Shown here: positions 29,408 through 41,474 of the stretch, in pieces
Layout of the letters: every line of letters begins with the position of its first letter
Numbering within the stretch: position 1 is the first letter of the stretch
NCBI GenBank assembly: GCA_010015745.1
Contig: ML978183.1
Span: forward strand, 62,001 to 126,000
DNA from: Setomelanomma holmii
Lineage: Eukaryota; Ascomycota; Dothideomycetes; Pleosporales; Phaeosphaeriaceae
DNA: 64,000 nucleotides
Direction: 5' to 3'
The notes under the pieces: model-generated
What the model was told of the DNA's origin: nothing
The model's database searches: none
What the model saw: only the letters and a program-made list of their open reading frames with translations
Translations under genes and position numbers: made by a program

Positions 29408-32042
29408 CTAGTAGGCCATCTGCATTTCGAGCACCTGGACACCAGCAGCAGCCATGGATGGCGTAGCGGATCCTGATCGAGATGACATAGCGTCTTCGTA
29501 GCCAACGAGGGCCTGGGAGTGTAGCTTAAAGGCCTCGCCCATGAGCTTGGTGATACTGAGTAGCGTTAGCATTCCGTTGCATTACAAAGAAGAGATTATA
29601 CATACCCCCATACAACGACCTCGTCGATCATGCTGCCCCAAAGTCGTGCGACGGTAGAGCTGAGCTTGGCGCCATATACCTCTACAGAGTCGTCGTCGAA
29701 CAGATTTCGGAGCTTGTTGTACATGGCAAGCTCTTCTTCGGTGGCTGGCTCTTCATCGTGCTCTAAGCGGTAGAGCCAGAGTGTGAGGATGACCATGAGA
29801 TCCATGCCAGTCAGGGGATGCTCGATACTCCAGTTCGTAGCTGAAGTTCGGGCAACCCAGCGAATGCCCTGAACTGCTGCCACTTCGATGCAGTCGAAAC
29901 ATTCTTGAATAACTTTGATCATCTCTTGCGACCGCTGGACCTTATCGCGAGCATTGGTCATGGCTGCAGCTACCTCGTACGAATCGTGATATCGAAGAGC
30001 TTCTTGGATGGACTTGAGGTCGACAACAAGCCTGGCTCGAGTGTTCCTGTACAACGCCATGGCGTTGAAGATCAGAGGATGGCCCTTATGAGGAGCGCTC
30101 AGCTGAACGACTACCGTCTCTGGTTCACAAAGCTCTAGGGATTTCTCCCAGGTCTCCAAAGCTAGTCGCAGCTTATACTCGGTCACAACATCTTGTAGCG
30201 CTTCAGGGCTGCGCTTGTGGTACCAGACCTCGAGGAACAGAGCATTTATCATGACACGGGTGGCGAAAGCGCTGTAACGAGCAGTTTCTCCTTGGAACAA
30301 GTTGTCGTGCGCTTGACGAAAGGTGATGATCTTGGATGCTTCCACGCTGTCGCGCCACGCTTCGTCATCGGAGACTTCCATGGTCCAGAGAGACTCGGAG
30401 GACGGCAGTTCCAGGGTATCGAACTCGTTGAAGCCCATGGCTGGTGTGTGGTTGTATGTCAGAGTCAACAGGCCGAAGAAGATGTAAACTGCATAATAGG
30501 TACGACGGCATTGCTCGTCAACAACCCACTCCTGGTGGTTGGGCTGCGCACCCTCCCGGGCCTCTGTGCGGATTTTGAGCTCGTAGCGATTTCCGGCGAC
30601 CATGTTCGCGAGAAGGCTCTTGATTGAGCAGGCCCACTCAAGGCCTTTTGGGTCACCGCTCCAGCTAGAGAAGATCATATTTAGCAGAGTACTCTGCATG
30701 GTCCATAGCGGACATTTCCTCGAGCTGAAATTCTCCTTGTTCTGCAAGAACTGGTTGACCAGAACCTTGGAGCCAATGTGGAGCATGTATGCCTGATCCT
30801 GGTCGAAGATGTACAGGGCACCAATCGACAAGACTGCAAGCAAAAGTGGCGCAGACACCTCAGTCGGGTTAAACGTCGCGGGGTGCAGAAATGGCAGGTG
30901 GTGATGGAAGAGGTCAAAGTACGTCTTGAGCAGGCGGTTCAGAGTGTTGAGGCTGGGCAAGTGGAAGGTCTCTAAAAGCGCATTCTCACTGTCGTACTGC
31001 TTGATGTTTTCGTAGATGCGCACACATTGTTCTTCCGACTCCAGCTGAGGCGCGCGTGTCATCGTCAAAGCCTGACTAGGACCGGGTGACTTGCGATAGT
31101 CGACGGGCGAGACAGGACCAAGCATCGAAGGGTACGGCGACAGCGCGCCCGGAGTTCCTAGGCCGTTCCCACCATTCATCGACTGAAAGGCAGGAGTCAA
31201 GCTATCGTTGCCCGACATTGTGCGTTCCATGAGCGGCGGCAGCTGGTGTGGGTGTGAGCTCAGAGCACTAGCACTGGTGAAGGCCAAGTGCGCATCTGGC
31301 TGCGACTTGGGCTCTGGCTGCGGCACCATCGAGTCCCTCCACGGCATCTGTGGCAGCATGTTCTGGCCCGGGGCAGTGTAGGGCACCACAGGCTCCATCA
31401 TCGACGGGCCAGTGGGCGAGATGACGGGCTCAGCGTGGTTTGGCACCATCTCGGGCTCCTGGCTCGCCATGGCGCGATGATGGAAGTCGGTCATCAGCAT
31501 CGCAGCCGCCTCGATGTCGGCGTCGACCATCTCATCTTCGTTGTCATCCATGTGGCTATCGAGGGTCGGCGCCGGCTTCGAGGGCCCGGCGTCGGCAGCC
31601 TTGTTGCTCGCGCGGCGCTTCTGCTCGCTGGGCAAGGGCGCGCCGCCATCTTTGGCGTGTACAGTGCGGTCGTGTCGGAGGAGAAGATCGCGACGCACGA
31701 AGGTGCTTCTACACTTGGCGCATTTGAAGGGTCGCTCCTTGGTGTCTAGTTGGGCAGGACAGTCAGCACGGTATAGGGGATTTGGGTGGTGGGGTGCGGC
31801 CGATGGCAGGAAAGCTGCGGAGCGACGGTTGTGTCTGTCTTCCCCGCAGCGCGCGATGAACGCGGTTGTAAACAGCTACCCCGCTCCCATCAAGCTCCAT
31901 CGCGGAAGACTGAGATGCACTTACGAGAGCGTTCGTGACGACTCCTATGCTCGCTCCTGCTGAAGGCGCGGTTGCAGAACTGGCACTTGTACTTTTTCTC
32001 AGGAGCGCTACGAGCAACGGCGGGCGACGCTTTTGTTGCCAT
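29408..32042 (-). CDS. C2H2 zinc-finger regulator with fungal-specific transcription factor domain
   Basis: Three exons (31925-32042, 29606-31745, 29408-29555) give 801 residues. Two C2H2 fingers span residues 18-69: C20-C23-H36-H40 and C48-C51-H64-H69, joined by the linker HTKERPF. The intron of 179 nt falls inside this linker. A disordered region rich in Pro, Met and Ser follows (about 75-280). The fungal_trans regulatory domain then begins near YFDLFHHHLPFLHPATF and includes ALYIFDQDQAYMLH, EEQCRRTYYAVYIFFGLLTL and WSGDPKGLEWA. The last exon adds GITKLMGEAFKLHSQALVGY and ends EMQMAY; without it the frame stops at WGYV. Such proteins bind DNA and regulate genes of metabolism or development. 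The target is unknown. Confidence 0.9.
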
Positions 32043-35000
32043 TTGAATGACGTGGGTTGCAGTATGCGGTCGGGGCCGTGTCGGATCGGTGCAGCGAGGA
32101 TGTCGTGACGGCCGTCTCGCGTGGACGTTAAAGCGCAGCAGTGGTGGTGGTAAAAGTGAAGCTGTGCTCTTCGTTCATTGGAACGCGAATGTTCACAACC
32201 GGCACTGGGACACCAATGATAGCCGGCGAAAGAATGATATGGGCAGGCGACTGCGCTCGAGGGTTGTGTGTGCGGTGATGGGCGATGGCGGGATTGATGC
32301 TTGAGATGAATTGTGAAGCTGCTGCGAGGGGAACAGGAATAGGAGGGGCGGCGCTCGCACCTGCCCGCACATTGCTTGAGCGCACGGGCCAACAGCCCAC
32401 CAGCCACCCCTTGAAGTTTGTCGCCCCAATATCTTATTACACTTGGAATGACACCGCTAGCAGCTTGCAATACGCCTGTCGAGTATACACGCTGACATCA
32501 GAGGCTTATTGTTTCATCATATTGGTCCGCTCATGCCTCGATACTTATCGGCGACAGCCCAGCTGCGAGAGTTCGTCTTCGAACTTGTGCCTGTACTCTG
32601 TATACCTTCAGAGTTGCACCACGCAAGCTGCAATCTTCTCACTTACGTTGCTGGGCCCGGCAGAAGCATTTCTCCGCAGTGGAGTGGCGGTGCGAGGTCC
32701 AACTGCTACTTGGCAGCCGGCTGTCCAACCATCAACTCGGGTAACTCTATGAAAGGCAAAGTCGCCGTACCACAGCCCGTCCACAACCACTTGTCGCACG
32801 CAGCGAGAAAGGGCGGTAAAGCTTTCTCGAAGCACTTTTACCTCTTCAAGTTACAGTCTACACGGCGCCAGCTGTAGGTGCATCCGACGCATGCGAACGC
32901 TCACCGCCTCACATTCGAAAGTGCGCCATAACAAAGATACTGACGCAGCCGTCTCGAATACAATAGCAGTACTGAGTGTCACCCCTCCTGGTCTGTGTTA
33001 TCGAAGCGGGTGGCAAGATAGGGGATAGCCCTACGCCAAATACCCTCCGATACTCAGTATGACACGACGCGTTCTGATAACCTTCGAGAATAAAGTTGCG
33101 TACCACGACTAACCTCAAGACGATCACGCCCTTGTTCCTGGGAACGGGCTAGGATTCCCGTTCCCCGGACCCACATCTGTACGTACTAACGGTACATGGC
33201 TGCAAGAATACCGTGCGCAAGATGCAGAGAAGCTGAGCATCGTCTTTGAGCAAGAGAGTGAATGCTCCATGCTACACTGTTCACAGACTTGCAGGTGAGC
33301 CGCAATGTCGCAATCGTCCCTCGCTTGATTACCATGCTTCTCTCCCAGTCAGCAGCGATTACAAGAGCCGCAATATGCCCCGCTTGCGGCCGTCGGAGAT
33401 GGCTCAAAGATCCATGACAACGTGGCCCGCAAGCTAACTCAACGGCATCACTCAAGCGACAGGTTGTGGCTCTTCACTGTCGTTGCCGTACACCAACATA
33501 CTTCTGACTTAATTGCACGCATCTGAGTGTCATCATACAATCGTCGGAGCCCTCACCCTCTTCATCGACAAAGGCAAGTCTTCTCTAAACTTGATTCCCC
33601 GCGCTAGAACCTTTCTCGTAATGCTTTTGGAAGAACAGAACTCCTTCTGGTCCGTGACTCCATTTCGACCGAGGGTGGTGGCCCGTTCACTAGACGGCTC
33701 GCACCCGCGAGCCGTGGCCATTCGCACGCGCAGACGAGGCATGAGGACCAAGGAGCCTCGTCTGAGAACAAGATCCGAATTTTCGCGGCGGTGAAGGCTG
33801 CATTAATTCATTGCACTCTCCTTGTCAGCAATTCGTCGCTGACACCATGCTGTAGAGACAGATTGTTCAGCGGAGGCCTCCGCGCGACGTGTCAAAGCAG
33901 GCAGTACTTGGCAACCAACAGTTGTGACTATGAGACGTCTCACCAGCATCAGTACATTCGCTCCTTCTCTCCACGGATCTGCAAATGTCATCGCGCAGTA
34001 ACAACGTACCCCCACGTGTGGCATATGGCATGCTGCTCTCACGTGTGCTTCCGCTATCTAGTATCTTCTCGTCAAACCTACCTCGTTCTGATAGGGAAGG
34101 TGGTGATGAAGTTTGATCGGACACTTATCTTCTTGACACGCAAGCCGGTGTCTCATGTCCCAGAAGGCCTCCCTTGCGCATCCACACAAGCACATCATGC
34201 CACTCCACGTCTCAGACAAACAGTAGGAGATTTTGGAACAGCTTCCATCGGCACTTCCACACAATGTGATCGGTGGTAATGCCCTGCAGCCTTACTGCCC
34301 CTCACTCATCTTCTATACACTACCTGACCTTTATCCAAGCAACTTGCGATCGCTGGGCAGAAAGCCTGCCATTGACGTCAAAGGCAAGATGGAGTGTGTC
34401 GAAGAACACTGGTGGACTGCATCACGTGAGAATCCCAGATACAACGTCGGGGTTGAGGAATGGTACGGTGGTACAGTGCACAATCCTCGACCCTTATCCA
34501 TCGAAGACGATCCTTCAATCCTGCGGACTGGAGGCGAGTCATGCAGTGTTCTAGACGGAATAATCGCCTGACGTCCCCACCATTTTCAGCTGTTGGCTCT
34601 CGGCTGCGGAAGTCGATAGTATTGAAAGTGGTGGGGTTCGAGAGGTAACGCCGGAAACTCAAACGGCCGTCCAGCAAGGAAAGGCTAACAAAGTCCTTTG
34701 ACACTGCCTTATGGACAGTAATAATGCAGATGGCTCAAAGTCGGACCCTTCGTGTGCATAGAGTACCTGCACATCATCGGCTGCAAGCATGCCTGTATAT
34801 AGAGACACATGTACGTGCGCAAGGCAGACGAGCTTCATTAACGCTGCCGCAATATACGAGAGGCCGGGAATAGCCCCAGCGCATGAGACACTGCACGTTG
34901 ACCTCTTTTAGCAGTCGTCACGTGTTAGCATCCCCACACCCTCAGGCCCACCTGCAGCGTCGCAGTCTCTTCGCTCAATATTCCCATCTTCACTTAATCG

Positions 35001-35303
35001 ATATTTGTAGCTGAGTGCTTGTTGCGAGACTCTATTCGCTGCGTCGCTCCCGTAGAGCGGGCGTCAATCGCATGCCGCTGCCAGCTTGAACCAATTACAA
35101 TCAACCGGGCCACCCTGGCCCATCTTACGCGGGACTTTGGACGTGCGAAAGACGGTCACCGCAACAGAAGATCAGCACGTCTGCCTCCACCAGACCTCCT
35201 TGAGGACTGCAGCACCTACTCAGCATAGAGGGTCGCTCTTGCCTCGCAACCCTCCTGCAGCAGACGCTGCCTCGCCGGCACCACAGCCAGACACCTCCTC
35301 GAT
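32043..35303. promoter_or_regulatory. 3.3-kb divergent gap upstream of the C2H2 regulator and CDC25
   Basis: This is the longest gene-free stretch of the window. Open frames up to 162 codons occur on both strands, but none has a recognisable domain, signal peptide or consistent splicing. The two flanking genes are regulators read outward, so extended promoters with long leaders are likely. The final 200 bases before CDC25 are C/A-rich, a typical leader. No repeat, tRNA or transposon trace was seen. Confidence 0.4.
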
Positions 35304-38300
35304 ATGAATAGTTTCAATGGCGCGTCCTCGGGCGGCATGTACGTCAAGGCACTCTACGACTACGACGCCGACGACCGGACGAGCTTGAGTTTTCGGCAGG
35401 GCGACATCATCCAGGTCATCACGCAGCTGGAGAGCGGCTGGTGGGACGGAGTCATCAACGGCGTGCGCGGCTGGTTTCCGAGCAACTACTGCGCCGTCGT
35501 GCAGAGGCCCAGCGACGATGTCGAGGACGACAGGAACGGCGGGGACGTGGATGACGACCAGGACGCGCAGTCGCTGGGCGGCACAGACTACACAAACTCG
35601 GACACAGAGTCGCTGAGCGGCAACGACACCATACTGCCCATCGAGCGCAATGAGAATAGCAAAGAGGAGGAGGCCGCATTCTGGATACCCCAGGCGACAC
35701 CGGACGGTAGGCTATTCTACTTCAACACCCTGACTGGGGTCAGCACCATGGAGCTCCCGCTAGAGTCGCCCTTGCCGAACGAGAACGGGCCGCGCGACCG
35801 CATCAATGTCTTCATACCAGAGTCGTCGCGGCCTCCGCCTGAGATGCTCGCCTCTGGATACAATGTCGAAGACACCGACGACGAGACGTCTGCATCAGAC
35901 TTTGAGGGCTCCGGGGCAAAGGGCTCTTACAGCTCGAGGGTAAGCAGCTTGCGCTCAGGCTCGCTAGACCACACTAATCGGGCGGTACAGCATGGGAGAC
36001 AGCGGCTGTCCGACGGCATTTCGCCGGCAACCTCAATGGAGTCTATGAACGCGGGCTTTCCACCGCGGTCCTACGACACGAATGGTACGAGCTTTTCGGC
36101 TGCTTCCATGCCTCCGATCGGTACAACAGCTACCTCATTTGCTAACAACCCAACGGGAGGTGCGCCCGTGTTTCCAGCGCAGTCGCGGAAATTCTACGAC
36201 GATGCGAACCCTGTTCCTTTGACGTGGAACAGGTTGGTCGAGGACATGCGCCGCGCTGTTGGACGCTACACGCAGGCCATCAACAACAGCGACTGTTCTG
36301 AGTTCGTCAAGCGAGCGGAGGATATATCAGATCACCTGCGATTGCTGCTCGCTGCAGGCTCAGGCACCACGGACAACCACTCCGGCAACCCCTCCATTAT
36401 CTCCACCAATAAGGCATTGTACCCGCACTTTAGGGAGACCATGTCGCGGTTCTCGAAACTCGTCCTCTCGTCGCACATCGCCGCATCCGACTTTCCGCCC
36501 CCAGACTCTTACTCGAAGTGTCTGAAGGAGGCAGAAGGCGTTCTGAATGGTGTGTTTGGCTTCGTGGAAGTGGCCCGCCAACAGCGCGGAGAAGATATTC
36601 CCCGCTTGGTGCCCGGCTTTGTGGTGGGCAGCAGCGTCGGTGGAAGCTGGCATCATAACGGTGTCGATCCTCGCGATGCTGACACTGCCACTTCTTTCAT
36701 CGACCAAGACGACCACGAGCCCTTCGTTGAACCAAACGTCAAGCTAGACTCTCGCGTTTTGGAGCGCTTAGAAGACCAGAAGAGGCTCATCGTGTCGAGC
36801 TTGCGGAGTTTGGACGAGAAGCTGGTCGTTCGAGATAAGGTCGTCACCCATCAAAGGCACCAAGCAATGGGTGGCAGCGTATGCTATACGGCTGGACAGG
36901 TCTTAGAAGTTTGTCGACCTTGGATCTCGACTGTCGAGTCTATCAACCTCGGCTCACTCAATTCGCCGCTGCAAGCGCAACAGTTGAGTGAATTCACTGT
37001 TTATAAGCAGAAGACATATGACATGGTTTCGGAGCTCGTCATTGCTTGTCAGGGCGTCGCAGCGCCTCTCGGAGACGAATGGGCTGAACTGCGGGGCGAT
37101 TCGCTGGAGGACCGAATCCTCGCTGTTCGATCCGTTTCGCGAGATCTGGAAGCCACTGTCGCGCAACAATATGGCCTCTTACAACATCTGTCGGATGCGG
37201 TCCCTTTGGCAGATACTACGCCACGGACGGATCCGCGAAGGAACACTGATACTGAGTTGGCAAGTTCTCATATTCGTGGAATGTCAAGCTCAGAGCGACC
37301 GCTTCTTAAGAATATTCCGCAACCGAATACCTACAGCGAGGGTACTCCTCTAGAGGATGGCAAGCCAGAGCCCATGCGCACGGCGCAGAATACTAAGAAG
37401 CTTGCGGACTTCTTTGGTGAAGTACCGGTCATTCCGCAGCAGCCTGTAGTGGAAGAGATCCCCGAGTACTTGAAGCTCGATCACGAAGGGGAAATCTCAT
37501 ATGATCACAAGGCGACCCCTCCACAATTACGAGGTGGTACTCTGGCTGGTCTTGTGGAGCAGCTCACTCGACATGATCGCCTGGATCCAGCATTTAATAA
37601 CACCTTCTTGCTCACATACAGGTCGTTCACTACAGCGTCTGAGCTCTTCGAGATGCTGGTGAAAAGATGGAGCATACAGCCGCCGCATGGAATTGCGAAA
37701 GAAGACTATCAAACATGGGTAGACAAGAAGCAGAAGCCGATCCGATTCCGCGTGGTGAACATCCTTAAGAGTTGGTTTGACAATTACTGGATGGAAGGCA
37801 ACGACGAGGAGGCCAGGATTCTCATCCAAAGAGTTTACAACTTTGCGAAGGATCATGTCGCCACTGGTAGCACTCCGGGAGCAGCTCCTCTGATGACATC
37901 GGTTGAGCAACGATCTCGAGGTCCCGACATGCCAACAAAGCGACTGGTACTCACACTGAGTGCGCAAACACCTCAACCGATCCTGCCAAAACATATGAAG
38001 AAGCTAAAATTCCTCGATATCGATGCGACCGAGTTCGCGCGCCAACTTACTATAATTGAATCGAGGCTATATGGCAAAATTCGACCCACAGAATGTCTCA
38101 ACAAAACATGGCAGAAGAAGCTCGCACCCGGCGAGCCTGACCCGGCAGCCAACGTCAAAGCCCTCATTCTTCATTCGAATCAGTTGACGAATTGGGTGGC
38201 GCAAATGATTCTAACCCAGCAAGATGTTAAACGGAGAGTGATTGTTATAAAGCACTTTGTCAATGTCGCCGATGTAAGTCAAAGAGAGGTGTAACGCAAG

Positions 38301-38933
38301 GCGTGCGCTAATATGTTCCAGAAATGCCGCCAATTAAACAATTTCTCGACATTGACATCAATCATTTCAGCTTTGGGAACAGCTCCCATTCATCGGCTGA
38401 ATCGGACCTGGAGCGCAGTGAACCAGCGCTCCATGGGCGTGTTGGAGAGCATGCGGAAGCTCATGGGTAGCACCAAGAATTTTGCAGAATACCGCGACAC
38501 GCTCCATAGGGCGAACCCGCCCTGTATACCCTTCTTCGGTGAGTGACATCCAGTGTCCATATGTGCTCGGCTAACAATTAAGGTGTCTATCTCACGGACC
38601 TAACGTTCATTGAGGATGGTATCCCGTCGCTCATCAAAAAGACCAACCTCATCAATTTTGCCAAGCGGGCAAAAACCGCTGAAGTCATCCGTGACATTCA
38701 GCAATACCAAAACGTGCCATACCCACTGCAGCCTGTTCCGGAGCTCCAGGACTACATCCTGACCAACATGCAATCAGCGGGCGACGTGCACGAGATGTAC
38801 GAAATGAGTCTGTCCGTAGAGCCACGCGAGCGCGAAGACGAGAAGATTGCAAGGTACACCCAGTACTTTTCCCTTCATCAGCGACAAGCTGACTAATGGT
38901 GGTAGGCTTCTCTCCGAGTCTGGATTCTTGTGA
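35304..38933 (+). CDS. CDC25: Ras guanine-nucleotide exchange factor Cdc25
   Basis: Four exons (35304-38273, 38322-38538, 38583-38853, 38906-38933; introns 48, 44 and 52 nt) give 1161 residues. Domains in order: SH3 at about 12-68 (KALYDYDADDRTSLSFRQGD, SGWWDGVINGVRGWFPSNYC); a WW-like segment at about 125-158 (FWIPQATPDGRLFYFNTLTG); a disordered stretch; the RasGEF N-terminal domain at about 730-850 (LAGLVEQLTRHDRLDPAF, FLLTYRSFTTASELFEML); and the catalytic Cdc25 homology domain at about 900-1140 (IDATEFARQLTIIESRLYG, ALGTAPIHRLNRTW, PCIPFFGVYLTDLTFIEDG). It loads GTP onto Ras, upstream of cAMP and MAPK signalling, at the plasma membrane. The last exon encodes only nine residues (RLLSESGFL) and completes the normal family end. 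Confidence 0.96.
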
Positions 38934-40229
38934 TACCCCACGAAAGCGCTTGTTTACTGGATCGATTGGGCTTCTGGCGTACGGTCATGTTTAGCTATGA
39001 TCATGAGAGACGTGTTGTTTTGGCGCAGACGAGATGGAGATTTCTTCTCTGCATTTTCGCACGGGCACGGCTGGGCTGGAGTCATGAGATTCATGCTGGC
39101 ACGGCGCAGCAACGTCACTGCATCGTCTGGGGCAGGATTTGCTCCACTCCTTCTCCTCGTGTTTGCCATTGGCATGAGCAACGGATATTTGAACAAATGC
39201 AAGCGACGAATCGCAATTTCACCACCTTGTGTCGCCCAGCTTCCCTCGGCCTGACTTGCCCTTCTTCGGCTGCCTCCCGAGATCGCCATAGCGTGAGGCC
39301 TTTTCATTCGCCTGATATGTTCGGCAATTACGCGTGTTTTAAGCTGACGAGGCACACCCCAGCCAGCTCTCCAAGGGGCTTCCCATGAGTTGCTGCAATT
39401 GGCTCCTGGCATTTCTTGCAGCTTGTGCAACTCTGGGCATATAGCCGTTGCGTCTCGAGTCTCGGGACAGCAGCCAAACAGAGCAGGCTGAAAACGCCAT
39501 GAAGCCTCTGCCGCGCCAGGTTTGAAACCTCACCTCGTGATGTCGAACCTGAGGATTTCCCCAGGCATTTTAGACTCTTTCCCAGAGGAACCACGAAAGC
39601 AACCATTCCTTCACTGACGGACCGGGCAATTGCTGATGCTCGCGGCCCTTGCCTCGAGCCAATTGAGGAGATTCATGTCGTGCAACACTGCACCTCGCCG
39701 CGAGAGCCTCAAGCGGTCCAGTCTCTGCCCTTTCCTTCCCGCGTTGAGGGGCAATTGCGTCTGCTGCGCGTCGTTTGGTAGCCTGACATGTGCCTCGCGA
39801 CAGGAGGGCATCCGCTGCCGATCATTCGCGCCCGCCGTTGTGCGGAGGGATGTGTCGTGTTGAGTGCTTGGGTTCTGACAGGAGCACCTGCCAACACGCC
39901 GGGCGTGCACCACTTTAGACTCCCCACAGTTTCTCGTGTGGGTCATTTCGGCGCCTCTGACGGACAATCCTGGACAACCGTGCCTGTGTGAAAACGGCGT
40001 CGCTCAGACCTAACAAGACCCCCGCTGCCCATAAGATAGTCGCTGCATTGGGCCAAGGCCTCGCGCACTCTCGCTGCTCCCAAGAAAGCACCCGCCCCTA
40101 CCACTTCCCATGTAAAGCGACCACCTTCCTCTCAACCTCGATCGTGGGAGCGTCTGGAAGGCCTTTCGTCGCCTTTTTCTTCTTTTCAACCTTCCTAACC
40201 ATAGTCACTCGCTCTAATTTTCTATCGCA
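38934..40229. other. Intergenic stretch, no supported gene
   Basis: About 1.3 kb lies between CDC25 and the GH16 gene, both on the plus strand. Frames of up to 158 codons overlap on both strands without domains. The last 150 bases are C/T-rich, as expected for the leader of the GH16 gene. Confidence 0.45.
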
Positions 40230-41474
40230 ATGTTTCATTCGACCTTACGCGCCATACCCTGGCTGTTTCTGGCCGTGTCTCGCTTCAGTAAGTATTCTCC
40301 GGCCGCACCCTCCAGTCCAAATGAAGCTGACCGGTCGCGTGTAGCTAATGCCGCATGCGAATGCGGTTACTCTCTAAACAAGACGAGCGACTCGTCCTAT
40401 GCCGTCTTCACAGAACTGCTCGAGAACGACTTCCTGCACACGTCGACCAAGAACCTGACCGAATTTGGCTGGAGACCGCAGGTGTACAATGTTACCGCGA
40501 AGAATGCACGAGGGCCGTACGGCAAGGACTTCGAACTAGATAACATTGTCACCAACCCTCTCAAGTCTTCAAGCGCATGGTCTGGTCAAGCGGACCATGG
40601 TGGTGATGCCGGACTCGAGCTCTGGGTGCGCGGCGACCACGCAGATGGACTCGTGAGCGGCTCAGAAGTAGTCTCGGTGCGCGACGATGCGCTTCTCGGA
40701 AGCTTTCGTGTGGGCATGAAGTTGTCCAACTCGTCAGGGACATGCGGAGCATTCTTCTTTGTACGGTTGGCCCACTTCGCACCTCGCATTCATCCTTCCC
40801 GCGCGAAGCTAACATTCTGACAGTACTACAACAACTCGCAGGAGATTGATATGGAATTTCTGTCGCATCAGTTCAACCAATCGCAAGGCTTCGTCAATCT
40901 TGTCCTGCAAACGCCAGAATCTGTCACGCACGGCTTCGACGCTTCAGGCACCTCTGAATTTCAAGTTCAGCGCCTGCCGTTCCGCCCGGATCAGATGTTC
41001 CATGAGTACCGCTTCGATTGGACTAAAGACCGCGTCGCATTCTACGTTGATGGCAAGTTTCTGTACGAAATGACTGAGAATGTCCCAACCGAGGGCGGCG
41101 GCATCTTCTTCAACCACTGGAGCAATGGCGACCCGTCATGGTCTGCAGGCCCACCGGATAAGGATACGGTCATGACCATTTCCTACGTCAAGGCATACTT
41201 CAATTCGACTGACACTGCGCGCTCGCAAAACGCATATCAAGACCGGTGTCCAAAATACGATCCCGCCAAAGTCTGCGCAATCCCCGCGCAAACCACCCCA
41301 CCCGACGCCTCGCAAGGCAAGAACGGCGCCCAAACCTATTTCTTCTCGCAACAAGACAATATGACACCTGGACAGACCACATACAACAGTGCAGCCAATG
41401 ACTTCGATGTGCCATCGCTATCCCTCGCTATTCCGTTGTTAGTCACCCTGCTCAGCTGGGCACTGACGTGGTAG
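40230..41474 (+). CDS. Secreted GH16 glycosidase/transglycosidase, GPI-anchored
   Basis: Three exons (40230-40287, 40345-40760, 40824-41474; introns 57 and 63 nt) give 374 residues. A signal peptide (MFHSTLRAIPWLFLAVSRF) precedes a concanavalin-like GH16 domain. The catalytic motif is QEIDMEF, with nucleophile E165, D167 and acid/base E169. Further family marks are EYRFDWTKDRVAFYVDGKF and GGGIFFNHWSNGDPSWSAGPP. The C-terminus is Ser/Thr/Gln-rich and ends in a hydrophobic tail (SLAIPLLVTLLSWALTW) fitting GPI anchoring. GH16 enzymes of fungi cleave or remodel wall beta-glucan or link it to chitin. The exact substrate cannot be read here. An N-terminal ACECGYSLN with a Cys pair and several NxS/T sites support secretion. 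The splice before the catalytic exon is phase 0. Confidence 0.92.

Noticed and set aside
33791..34279. 162-codon plus-strand frame in the long gap
   Set aside because: No domain or signal peptide; many similar frames occur on both strands here.
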